64,000 nucleotides of DNA from assembly GCA_017562135.1 (NCBI GenBank), contig QEYB01000921.1, forward strand, positions 248,001 through 312,000, written 5' to 3'. Both the position numbers and the translations under genes were made by a program. Positions within the stretch are counted from its first letter, which is position 1. The number at the start of each line of letters is the position of its first letter. Under the pieces are notes generated by a model, which searched no databases, was not told the DNA's origin, and saw only the letters and a program-made list of their open reading frames with translations. Origin of the DNA: Dipylidium caninum (taxonomy: Eukaryota > Platyhelminthes > Cestoda > Cyclophyllidea > Dipylidiidae). Shown piece after piece: positions 13,901 through 26,300 of this stretch.

Positions 13901-16037
13901 TTAATCACTTCAAATTTGGGTAAATGCACAGGAGCAAACGGAGTGGACGGCAACGACCGAAAGGCTTTTCAACGGTTCAAGCTGCAGCTTAATTTAGAAT
14001 GCGAAGAAGTGGTGCCAAGTGTTCACGTAGCGTCTCCGGGTGACGTCTGTCTGCGTCTAGTTTGCGGAAAGCTCTCGCTCATCTTCGAAGGGCAGTGAGT
14101 GCACCCGGAACCCCCTTGAAGTGGCCAACTGAGCATCATCCAATCCGAATTGGAACCGCAAAGGAAAACGATGCTGCCTCGTGGCCGCGCCTGGAGGTCG
14201 AAAAGCTTGGGTTTTCATTGATGTGGAATCTCAGACGCCCGTAACGCCCTTTTGTACACATTTTTTAAATAAATAATGTGATCTGAGGCTGTTTGGGGCA
14301 AAAGCCCATCTCCAGCCTCCTCAAACTGCATTTTTTTCCGCCAGGAAAGTCCCAGTACGCGACCATTGAGGCGTTTAGGAAAGGACACGAGACCCTTTCA
14401 ACGGATCACTGCGTCCTCCACAACAGCTGCTTCAATAACAATAATCAGGCCATAGTGGGAGGTTGTTTTGCGCAAGTTTATATTCCGGCCGGACGGAATC
14501 CACAGAGTGGGTCGTCCAGTTTTGTTATCACTGGAGCTGTGGCCGAGGTCGTGTTGCGGCGGTCAATTCGACTCTTCCTCACGGTGAGGCGAACAGGCCT
14601 GGGTCAGGCAGCTGGCCGACCTCCCACCGCTGTGCTCCTCGTATGCGAGGTGGAACAGGCCTTTCAACAGCGCCACCGGGGAATTTGACAATTCTGGTCG
14701 TTTCTCCTCAACAGTCGACACGAGCGCGGTGAAGAGGCATGAAAATTGAGTCTTTACTTGGCACCTTGGAAAAGAAGAGGATTTCACCGTTACTAGGCGG
14801 ATCATCGAGAGAGGAGTTCGCAAACTGCGTCAGCACTACCCTCGTTCCTCGTCGTTATTTACGAGAAAGTTGATCTTGGCTGAAAGTATTTACCCTGTTG
14901 CGTTTTTTCTCTAGAAACGAGTTAGCGAGTGAAAGAGACGAATGAAGAGTCAAAACTAAGGTCCATCGTGGAACGGTGCTTTGAGTGGGAAAACCTTTTC
15001 ACTTGATTGGCTTCCGAGGGTGCCATGCGAGGGGATTAGACCGCCGCCTCAGCTTTAATGACCCGTCCTGTTCACGTGAATCCCTCAATCAACCTGCGAG
15101 AGATCGTCAGAGCGAACTTCATCAAAGCGAACGTCTTCACCGCTTCTGGTACGAGGGCTCCCTTTTCTAGCGTCCCATTGTCAGTGACCGTGGTGAATTT
15201 GAACAAACGGCACCTTGTGAGGCTGCTTGGATATTCGGACGGTCACACCGCGGTTGAGAGGAGCTAGCAAGGCGAGGTAAAGAGTAAGCGATCCTCAGTT
15301 AGCCATGACTGGAAAAGGGGGAGAGGTGGAAGTGCAAGCCCACTTTTGGCAGGCGAGAGAACGTAAAGTGTAGTAGTTCGAGATTTTATCGTTTCGACGC
15401 AGTCAGGAATCTGGGTCGGTTGGTTTGGCAATACACACGTTAACTGGAGTTGTCAAAAAGCACTTCGACCGAGGTGTGGCGGGATGCAGTCGAGAAACGA
15501 GATCAGAAGCTCGATAAGTGGAGGGTCAACAATTTGTCGCTGAGTTCACTGACTTGTTCCCTCGCCTGATGACAAGAAAAGCCGCCCATCCACTGGTTGG
15601 GGAAGAAGCGCAATCCGGAAGCGCGGGATCCGTACCCCTCTACTTTCCTCACCTGTCCAAGTCGATGGGCACGGAGATCGCTCACTCAACTCCCACGTGG
15701 AAGACCCCAAAACGAGGCCTTAGTAGACATTGGGATTTTCGTGTGGAAGCATTTGTGACTGCCACAAATGCGTGATGCAACCGAAAAAAACATGCTCACC
15801 GCAAATCAACAAAATTATGAAAAAGTTGCGAGGTAGCCCTACTGACATCTTTAATAGGCTGCTTCGACATTATAAAAAAGTACAAAAGTTGACATATACA
15901 GACAGATACACCATAGAGACACAAACACACGCAAATTTAACGGATTCACGAAAAAACTACATCCTCGTACACATATATACACAAGCGGTGTGGACTGCGG
16001 GTGTGAGGATGTGAAAACATCACAGAATTTCCCCAGT
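10964..16037. other. GC-rich intergenic region, no supported gene
   Basis: About 5 kb without a gene I can support. Open frames exist on both strands, for example 12930-13538 (-), 11593-12114 (-) and 13682-14098 (+). They overlap each other, show no family motif and lack flanking exons that extend them. The first few hundred bases probably include the 3' UTR of the stomatin-like gene, but I see no AATAAA near its stop. Confidence 0.55.
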
Positions 16038-19000
16038 CTAATGGTCATGCTCATCTCGACGATGCTTATCCAGTCGTGACTCTGAGGCGACAATGGCACC
16101 ACAAATTGAACAACCAAAGGTAGTGGAAGGGCCGAAGAAAGTGGATGGACAGAGCGGATTAGAGGTCAGGAAGGGAGGGCTCGACTTCACTTTCCCACTG
16201 CCCGGTCGCCTTTGGCGACAGGTAAGTAGGTGGGCAAGCAGAGAGACAGGTGATTCGAAGGGACCCTGTGTGGCCGGACACCCCGGACAGTACCACTCAA
16301 TGTTATGCCTATTTGCGCGCCTTGGCCTCTTCCTTTTCCGCCGGCACGAGATCGTGCGATGCACCCGAAGTTCCGCCAACGTTGCGAATCCGGTCAGCCG
16401 ACAAACCGGACAGCAATACGTGGTCATGTGTTTTCTCTTCTTCCGGTTCTTCCCCTGATTCAACTCCGCATCTTCATCTTCCTCGTCGTCCTTCAAGACT
16501 CCATTCTGTTTCATACAATCAGTTGAATCTTCTCCATCTCCCGCCCCATACTCTTGCTGCCCCATATCCGATTTCTTTCGTGTCTTGAGAAAATACTTGA
16601 CGGATTTCCTAGGTCGAAGGCGCTTCAGAGAAGACTCATCATCTCCAGTTTCCATTTTATTAACAGGAGGTATTAGTAGCTCCTGACCGCTAAAAGCAGG
16701 TGCAGTTGCATCCTAAAAGCAAGATGCGTTGCGTGACAAAGGAATGCTTAAAAAAGGCTTAAAAGAGGCCAGCACTCACTGAATTGGAGTCGCTGTTGTA
16801 GTGGACGGATAAAGAAGTCGAATTCTGTTTTACGGTTTCTCTCTTTAACCCCAAAACTTCCTTATCTGCGACACTACATGAGTAATTAGAATGATTCTTC
16901 TCAGAGATTCCGGATTCCACAACCTGAGAGTAGACATATTTTAATAACACACAAAGGAACTGCGGAAACGTAAATGTACCACCTTATCATTTTGTGATAA
17001 TGGAAGTTGGTTCAACGAGGGAATAGGACTTTTTACCAAAGATATCCTTTCACCGCATCCAGAGGCAGGAGTTGAGGCTGTGCATTCTGCGGAAGAAGCG
17101 CAGATGTGAGGCTGAGGCGACCGACTGCGTTCCGAAGTACCGGTGGCAACGACTTGTTTCCTACTCGTGGGTGATGTGGCATCCTACGAAAAGTTTGTTT
17201 TACTTAAATGTTTATGGGTAGAAGGACACAGAAATATCACAAATTAAGACATTGAAGGTCGCATCTAAAGGCCGCTGAGCGGTAAAATCAACTTAATTAA
17301 GGCACCAAATAAAAAATAACAAAGGTGAAACAGAGTGTTGTCAAGACTAGAGTTCTCTCCTCCGTGTTCATAAAGTGTAACTGGCCGGCTGAATACTCAA
17401 GGCGAATGGAAATTTATTAACAGACGGGACACAAAATTCAGCAATATTTTTTCATTAATGTTCCATTATTTCAAAAAGAGAAGAAACCAAGGAAACAGTA
17501 CCCTGGACTAATTTTCGTATTTTAACCATAACCAATGTGTTGTGGATAAGGCTTGATGGAAGTAGTTCCAATATCTTCATAAAAGCGCCATCACCTAATA
17601 AATTAAAGCTTGTAACAGTTCTGAACTTATGCATATCATCAGAACTTGTTGACCATTTCAACAAACCATCAATGTAATTTACGATTGTAAAAATCTGTTG
17701 AAATAAGAAGTCTAAATAGGTCTATTATTAGCCGTCCACGAAAAGGCAACTTAAGTTTCAAGTATACCTGAAGTTACGGGCACAAAAATGGTGGTATCAG
17801 ATGAGTAGCAGTCTGGAGAAAGATGAATTATATACTCTCTGCGATGATGACTAGACACACCTCACAACAGCTGCATTCAAGTGGGATTTTCACTAGGATC
17901 GAAATGCGCTCAACTAGGCCTGTTACTTTGTATGACTTAGGGAAAAAAGTTCCAAAATGTCCGAGTAACCCCATATTTCCCAAGTATAAAGGAAATGAGA
18001 ATATCAGAGTAAAAAGGTTGTTATCCACATCACTAAATGAAGAAGTGGATGGTGGTAGCCCTCATAGGACAGGGTGGTACTAACTTCATCCGAAGATCCT
18101 TTTCGTGCATGATCCGGACAAGGCACAATCGTCCGGGAGGTGAGTTTGCTAGAATCACTTTTGACCACTCCAGGGACTAGGGCAGATGATGGGTACTGCC
18201 GTTTCATTGGTGATCTAAGAGGCAAGTAGGCAGCGGGCGCACTGCTACAACGCAACTTTCGAGGGTCAGTGGCAATGAAGCAGTCCCAATCCATTAGAGC
18301 CACCTTCCCCGCCGGAGAAGATGAAGCGGTGAGGGCTTTTCCGGTGGCGACCATTGCATTCACTGAGGGCGGTGTGATCGCACCGGTCGAAACTAGTGCT
18401 GCCGCCAAAAAGAATTTGCAGTTGAGAGTATTACTGTACGGTGGGGTTTGCTGAACTCTCATACCAGCGTTACCACAAGAATATTGAGATGACCATGTCT
18501 CAAAAGATGAATGTTCAAATTTAGGTGAATCTTTTAGCGCAGGAATATCCTTCACAGATACGCCTCCAATGACACTTTTAACTACGAATCTATTGTTTAA
18601 ACAAGGTCCTAAAAATTGGCCATCTATTTTCCAAGCCTATGGAAGCATATCTAAGGGAGAGTTCCGTCTGAACTTAGCGAATTTGACCATGCAACTAGAA
18701 GGAAATAAAGAACAAAAAAAGCCATCTTCGAAACAACGACTTAAGCAAATTGAAGTTTATCAGAAAATAGATTCAAAGGTATTGCAATGAGCAAAAACTT
18801 GTAAATGATAAATTAAAAGGCGAACGAGTGGAGTAGGCAACTCGAGGCGGTAAATCTGTGTAAAAATACTAATCGAGTAGTATTTTCAAATCCTCAAGGT
18901 TTGAAAAAAGCACCGAACTGCGTATAGCACAAAACAAGCATTGTCGTTCAATGAACACTGGCAGTCATAGGTAAACATGTAAAGGACCGAAGGTTCTACG

Positions 19001-22000
19001 GTAAAGATAATTTAAAAAATCAGCGTGCACCTCCAAAATTTAATAATTCCTGACAGTATAAAAGCGTCTGTCATTATTTCCAAAGTAACATTAAGTCGTC
19101 AAAATAAATTCAACCTAAAATCTACGATTTTTTCTGATAAAAACCAACAAAAAATGCACAATGCGTATACTCTATCTTAGAAATTTAAAGGCAGTTTGCG
19201 AAAGACTTGCATTTTTTAGCGGAACCCATAGAACTAGCATGCGAGGACCTGGATGACGATTTCGGGGAAGTAGTATGTGAGAAATCATTCAGTTTTCCTG
19301 CTCTTGGTATCTTAACACAGGTTGCAGTTTTCATAAAACCTATAAAAAAATAAGTGAGGGAAATATAAAAACTAAGTAACAACAACAAGAGAAGAAATAG
19401 TACCAATGAACCACCTTTGTCTGTAGCTCCAGCGGATTTAACAAACGGAAATGGTTTCAACATCCCAAGGGCCCCCTCCACACCTAGGGATTGTCGCACG
19501 CGTTTCAGTGCTAATCTTTTACGACTTAAAGATGCCTTTGACGATGACGATTTATCCATCACCTTTGCATCATTTAAACTCTTCTCATTCATGGTCGGTT
19601 CCAGTTCCGCAAGAGATTTACAATTTTTCGTGGGGTCGTGTGACCCTGTTTCTATGTGATTTTCTGTCTTTTCTAGACATTTCTCCAAAGTGACATTAAG
19701 GCGAAGGGAAGACACCTCCGGGTCTGTCGTCGTCACAACTACAGTTTTGCAATGAATGGATGCAGGAAAAGATTGTTTATCACTTTCAATTAACAACCCC
19801 TCGGTCTCCGCTTTGGCTACAGTAGAGGAGGCAGTTAACGTCTCAACTGTTGGTGAGTTCGTCGTTTTTTCTTCACAGTTGCTCCTCCTTTTAACATGAG
19901 GATGTTGATTCGTGAAAACAGCCGATTTGTTGCCCAAATTTGTAAACGCGTCACTGTCCTTATTCTTCCAAATAAAAACTTCAGTCGCAGGCTGCTTAGT
20001 TGCCATTATTGATGTTCCCGATGAATAAACATTCGAAATAGGGTATGCTGCATTAGGAAATATTTTTTCTATGCTCTGAGAAGTACATCGTTGTCTGGCT
20101 CTTGATGGATTGCCTTGAGAAATATTCTCAATTTCATGGGAATCTGACACAAAGGAACTGATGTCCTCAACGGGTTTAGAAACATCTTCGACGTTGTGCA
20201 GATTGCTTTCATTACCACTTATATTCTTCAAAGTCCATTTACCGCGTTTGCGATTTTGGCGCACTGTTCGATGAGTAGACAAACCACCTTTTTCCATCAT
20301 CGGAGAGAGTTTTTGGGAAGACATGTTCTTATTCGTTCTGTTCATATTTCCGCGTGAAATATATACCGATTCTTGACCGATTGCAGAGTTATGGGAGCTA
20401 TATAGACGCTTTGGAGAAATTACTATAGGTTTACCCGGGCTACTTTTTCTCTTACGCGGAGTAGACTTCCTTTTGAGTTTTGATAAAGTTGAAATCTCAG
20501 GAGCAGAAACAGCTCCGACCGAAGTGCGTATTCGTCTGGATGAACCGAATATGCGTGGTTTGGCCGAGTTACACGAAGTTATTTTAGAGTGTTTAACTGA
20601 AGCCAGCTTCTTTCTCTGAATTACAGAAGAAACCTCAGACCCATGGTTTCTATAAAAATCTTCATTTGCACTCACCGAATTACGTGATGGTTTTTGCGGT
20701 TTCGACCTTGAAGACATATTTTTGTTCCCACTTATGGGCATCTTAACACCTAGTAAGCCGGGAGAAACCTCTTTGGGACTTCCAATATCCTTTGTACGCT
20801 TTTGCTCGGAAGACGACATCGTGCGCATTCTTGTGGACATACGAACACTAATCGGAAGAGATTCATGAGATGAAGATATTTCGGAGGATGGATTTGTCAA
20901 AACCTCTTCTCGAGAAAACGAAGGCTTCAGAGCTCCCCCAACATCATTGCGATCTGCAACAAAAAGGTCAAGGTGACATTTACCCTGTTTGCGTTACAAC
21001 AGAATTTCTCTCCAAGCAAGCCTAAAGAAATAATGTACATTACCCTTAGCCAAGCGTAACGAGGGTCGTCGAAGTCTGTTTTGGCGAATAACGCGGCCTA
21101 AAGGCACAGGTTAATTCAGAAAGTAAAAAATCGAAGATTCTTTTCGTTTAATAGAGGATAATACCTCTGAAAGATGGAAACTTGGCTGCCATTTTTTTGC
21201 CTTTGCCATTCACTAAGCGTTCCGAACTCGAGGCAGTCCGTAATTTCGGATTTTCTATCTGAATAGGGTTTCTACGGGCGTAGGCGACTGATGAAAAGTC
21301 CGTCATTAATTCTAGTTACAAGTCACCAAAAAGATAGTCAGAGAAGACCGATTTTGCAAACACAAAAACACTTAACAGAGCGGCATTTGAAAAACTAGAT
21401 AGAAAGAAATAATAATGCGGGACAAATGAATTAGTTTCTAAGAAAGACTTTAGCAAAAATTCACCACGATTACTTCACCTATTTGGATATTTCTGTTTGC
21501 TTCAGTGCGAGTCTCCCAGCCCCTTCCAAGACATTGGGTCTGCATATGTTTATCTAGGGACTCTCGTTTAGTGTATCCGGCAATTCCGCAGTCGGGACAA
21601 GGGAATGCTGTTTTGTTGACATTATGCTTCAGTTGTGCGTGTAGAATCCTCTCTTTGGCGTTTGCAAATTGTTGGTGACATTTCATACATCCGAGGGGAC
21701 CCTGATAACAAAACCATATCTATTGAAAGGCCTGCACCAAAGGCATATGAGAGCCTCATCGGCTTACAAGCTTCCAATCGATTGATAGAGTAAAGCCATT
21801 ACGAAAGCAAGTGTAGCAATCTGAGTTAACATGAATCAAGACAAACACAAGCCATTAGTCCAAAACAATTCTTTGACGGACTTTATTAGGAATAACAGAT
21901 GTGCGAAGGGTTAGCAGTAAAAGAGCCTCTATAAAGGGAGACTAAAAAGTGATATCAGGGGCTTAAAAGGACAAGCATAGGATCCACACCGGTAGGATAC

Positions 22001-22243
22001 TATAAAAGTATAAGATCAAAAAAAGTTGACACTTTAATCAAGGCTTGTGGCTAAAGATTTCGCGAGTAAAACCTGTGTAGTAAGTATAAATATAAAACAT
22101 TCATCGCAGAAAATAGTGACTAAATACCCAGGCGTGACTTGTACTTAGAAAATTCGGTACGATAAAAAAGTAAGTTGAAAGGTTTGTATACCCACCGAAC
22201 CCTTTCTCGCGAGATACGACTGTCCAATAGTCCTATTTTTCAT
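16038..22243 (-). CDS. Large C2H2/C2HC zinc-finger protein with fingers at both ends
   Basis: A minus-strand model keeps frame through nine exons: 22243-22196, 21701-21479, 21311-21165, 21097-21044, 20953-19415, 18608-18085, 17183-16983, 16923-16780 and 16712-16038, giving 1184 residues. The second exon has a C2H2 finger (GCMKCHQQF...HAQLKH) and a C2HC finger (CPDCGIAGYTKRES...HMQTQC). The last exon has two C2HC-like fingers (CPVCRLTGF...HRTISC and CPGCPATQG...HLLTC) and a C2H2 finger (CSICGAIVA...HRRDEH). About 900 residues of Ser-, Lys- and Arg-rich, probably disordered sequence lie between. A nuclear DNA- or RNA-binding role is inferred from the fingers only; I recognise no named ortholog. 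The first exon and the join 19415 to 18608 are the weakest parts. A shorter form ending at 19185 is described separately. Confidence 0.7.
19185..19339 (-). CDS. Alternative terminal exon of the zinc-finger gene
   Basis: Below the large exon, a 75-nt segment (19414-19340) starts with GTGGTT and ends with TTTTTTTATAG on the minus strand. Splicing it out joins frame to 155 nt that end at a TAA at 19187-19185, encoding GFMKTATCVKIPRAGK and a Ser-rich tail. If it is retained, frame is also kept because 75 is a multiple of three, and it reads as a very hydrophobic leucine-rich stretch. This exon would end the protein before the C-terminal fingers. A weak donor CAG/GTCC near 19238 could instead pass on to 18085-18608. 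Which form exists cannot be settled from sequence alone. Confidence 0.45.
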
Positions 22244-23360
22244 AGTGGCAAATGTATCGAAAAAATATTAACGACAGCATTCGCGGACAGTCGCCCGACA
22301 GTAAACAGAAAGAGCTGACCCCGTAAATTACAAGGGTCGCAGACGCTGTGAGGAAACTTAAACATCATTTGATTAAAATGGTTATTAAGAAAAAGCAATA
22401 CACCTAAATTTTCCAAGCAGTGAACAGCAAACTAGCATAAATATGGACCTAATATTTCGAATTGCTTAATATTAATGTACTGTCTTTAGTTGTCCCTTCC
22501 CTTATTTTGATCATCCATGGCTAATTGAATGCTACAAAATTTCTCCTCATTGAAATAACTTAGACAGTAAATGTTGGTCAAACGTGATTGAATTTGGAGT
22601 TGCGGTGACTTTCTCCCCATGTTACCACGTTGTTTGTAGCGTAGTAGAATTACCTTTAACTGGCTCCGTTACACTTATCCATGCTCAATTCCCTCGGTCT
22701 TAAACTTTTTCTGGGATACACCTAGACATTTTACACTCTCATATAAACATGTTCTTGCTTTCCTTGTCTAAAATTCAACTCCTTCTCCCTTTTAATAGTG
22801 ACTTCCGTGGCGATCCTCCTCGACATACTACCACTAATGAAACATTGAAACCGATAATTTCCTAATTCATAGGGTTTTCTGTATTACAAATAGCATGATA
22901 TTAATAGCCCGAGGTGGAAGAATGCGGTCGATCTCCCCCCCCCCTATTATCTGAGATTCGAGAATCCTCATTGCGGGGCTGCAGATGTTTGTATGATCTG
23001 TCTTTCGTCTAAGAAAATTTAACCATCCTCCAGTACAGATTTGGAGTGGAAGAAGCGAGTTAATTACGAAAAAGGGCTCAGAATCCAGGAGGGAAACCAT
23101 GTAGCTCTATTCGACTGCACTACCCATCAGCTACGGTAACACTCGATAAAGCAAGTAACTAAAACCTGTCTTTCAAGTTACTAACTTCAAGTAGACAGGA
23201 AATAGGTTATTTCATTTACTTGGGATGGATAAATTGTGAATGGGATATGGAAGCCGTCAATGTTTGGTTCAATTGTAAGGAAGTAGATGAGACTATAGAA
23301 AGTTAATTCCGCAAATGCGCTGTTCCAAGTTATGTACATCCTTGATCCGGCTGGTATAAG
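22244..23360. other. AT-rich intergenic region
   Basis: No gene is supported here. It separates the 5' end of the zinc-finger gene from the 3' end of the MAGI-like gene, both on the minus strand. The frame 22867-23100 (-) shows no motif. Confidence 0.55.
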
Positions 23361-26300
23361 TCAAATAGAGAGGTCATAGACGCGTGTGTTCACACGCCTC
23401 AATTTCAAGTGAATATGGTCTCCGCCGTACCTAATTAACTTAATCAATTGTGGATAGGTTAGGGAATCAGTTGGTGTTCCATTTATCTCAAGGACTTCGT
23501 CTCCAACCTAAAATAGAAGATCAGCAGAATATGGTATATATTTCGCTGGAAATATCCTATCAAAGAATTGATTAGTAGACAAGTGGATAAGCAAAAGGAA
23601 ATGTCGTTAAAGGAAAGACCGTGGATACAGTGAAAGATAGGTATATAAAATATCGTGCGGAAAGAGAGATAACTTATATAACGTTGAAAAGCAACATAAG
23701 GACTTGCTGTGATGAGATCTACCTGCATTTTCATATCGAGAAATGCTGGACTCCCTTCCTCTATACGCAGTATGACCATAGAGACCCAATGAATTTCTTG
23801 GTTCATGCGCATAGAAAAGCCGAACCTTCGGTCATTCGCTGTCAAATTTACCGTATAACATCCTGCTTCCTTTATTGGCGGACTTGGAGGAGTGGACTGG
23901 AATAGTTAAATATCACATAAATGATTTTATGCATGTGACTTACGAAGGACATTGCCATTACTAAGTTGTCTAGCGTCAGAAATTACTCGTATATAATTGA
24001 TGGAGTGATAAATTTCTTTAAGTAACATCATTGATTCGAACTTGTTGGCTTTTTCGTGGTAAAACTGCACACCTTATCATGCCTTCATGCAAGATTAAGG
24101 TATTTAATGAAAGGGATTGAGGTAAGGAGTATACGAGTCATTACTTGTGAATAAAGAATTTTGGTAATACACGCTACTCGTAAACATAAGTAGTATACTA
24201 ACTCCGCCATATCATAGAACGGAGAAAAGAAGAGACTTACAGATCGCGAATTCCATGAAGAATTAAGGGATTCTGGCACCGTTTCAAGAAAACCTGATTG
24301 TTGTACCTTTGTTCGTTCCTTTGGTCGGCCAACTGGCTGGCCGAAGGGTAGGGATTTGCGACTGTCACACAAGACTAAAACCCAGAGCGCACACTTTGAG
24401 AATCCGCCATTTTCATGCACAAATGAATTAAATGCTCAGGACTTTGCTTAGACACGGTTCGGCGCACGCCGCATGTTGTCTAAGCTGGTTGCGTCCTTTG
24501 TTAAAATAATCTCATTCACCAAATTATAGTTTTTAGGATGTTAGAGTGATTGTCTCGTTATTTGCACAAAAACAACGATTCCATAATGTGGAGTATTATG
24601 GAAATTGAAAAAAAACGTGAAGCATGGCACTCTTCACTACTATGAGCCCGCTAAGTGAACATTCTGAATAATATTCGAGGTATTTTGTACTGCTAAAATT
24701 TTGAGGAAATTTCACATTCAATCACTGTTATGTGTAGTGATTGGTGGAAATATATTTTTTTTTGACAAGATTCAATTCATTTAGCTGGTACCGGGAATCT
24801 TGAATTCTTTCGCTCTCAGTTGTTCCTCCACCACCAGCTCCATGTGGTGGCGTCTTGTGGGTAGCCTTTCCACTGCAGAGAGGCGCGGCTGCCACGACAG
24901 CGGCTGATCACCCATTTTCCGTGGTGTTGTCGGCGGTCCTGATAGATGGTCTCCCCTGAAGGCGCTGCGTCTAGCGAAAAGGTTTCATTTCAGATCTCAA
25001 GCAGTGATGCCGTCTGCCTGTACGCCTCTATTCGCGACTCGAAGCAACATCATGTATGGGTTAACCACTTTTAGATAGTCGTCACTCCTGGGGACAGGTA
25101 TTCTAACTCAAGGGAACACTATGTTAAGTACTGATAAGCCCGTTTATTAAAGCGGTTTGAGGGTCAGTAGAACTTTCCCTCCAGAGCGGCATCCCTGCTG
25201 TCGGGGAACAGCCGCAGTCAGGAACAACCTCCGTAGTTCACAGTCTCATATCGCAGTGGCATCTCTTTGTGATTAACGTCAGACTAATTCGCAACATCGA
25301 CCCCAGATATCAGTGGCAGAGGACTTGGAGTCCCTTCTTAGTGGAAATAAAATTGTGGAAAACTGGTTGTCGAGAGATTTCCACGAGTAGTTTCTCATCA
25401 TCAAACACTTACTTATCACTACTATACCTCATGTCTCGGTCGTGTACAACGATGACAACACAGGGCCATTTCTTGCCTTTTTCTTCCTGCGTCTTGTGTA
25501 AAGGTAAAAATTTCCAAATCTTACTAGAAAGAGGCGTGTGCTCACAAGCGCTCACTGCTGCTTCATAGCAAAAATAAAATAAAATAAGACAAGCTCCGTT
25601 AGCAGTGTGAAGTTATTAACAAGTAACCAAAACTCGGTTGTCATCAACATCAAGTCGACCGCGCGACGTCTCACCGCTAATCAAATTTACATCAACAACG
25701 TGACGCTTGATTAGTCGTAGGTGGAGTACAGACGAAACGAACGGCAGAGTTGGTGGTGATAACGCTCGGATCTGGCAATCACAGCCCTCCATTCATCCAC
25801 TGTGTATCATCAAGTGAAGTGCACTTAAAGGGGGCTTTAACTGACAAGGGGAAGATATAAATTACATCACTACTGGCTTGCGCCTAAGGCAATCTTGCGG
25901 TCCAACTCCCCGCGGTCGAGGCGGTCGTCCGGGCCCAGGGCATCCTGAATTGTGTGGCAAACAGCTCTCGTTGGACCCTCTTTGAGACTCACGATTGAGA
26001 AGAAAAGAATCTATGTTTGTTTTATTGTCAGCGTGACAGGATCGCTTTCTGATGATGGGAGTCCTCGAATAACGCTGCGTTATCGTAATCGCGCGACAAA
26101 GAAGTCATGTGTTTGATCTTTGCACCCACATGTTCTGTAACCACGTGCCCTTTTAGGTAGACGCGAGGCACTCAAAGCGTAAGCGTGCAAACGAATGCAT
26201 TCGTGCCTACCTGAATTGATGGACGACTCTTCACTGAAAGACCGCCGAAATGGATGTGAATAAGTGGGTGAAGGCACTTGAAGAGGGCCGGGTTTTCCCG

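Noticed and set aside
19417..19693. Two 80-residue + strand frames
   Set aside because: Antisense shadows of the large zinc-finger exon.
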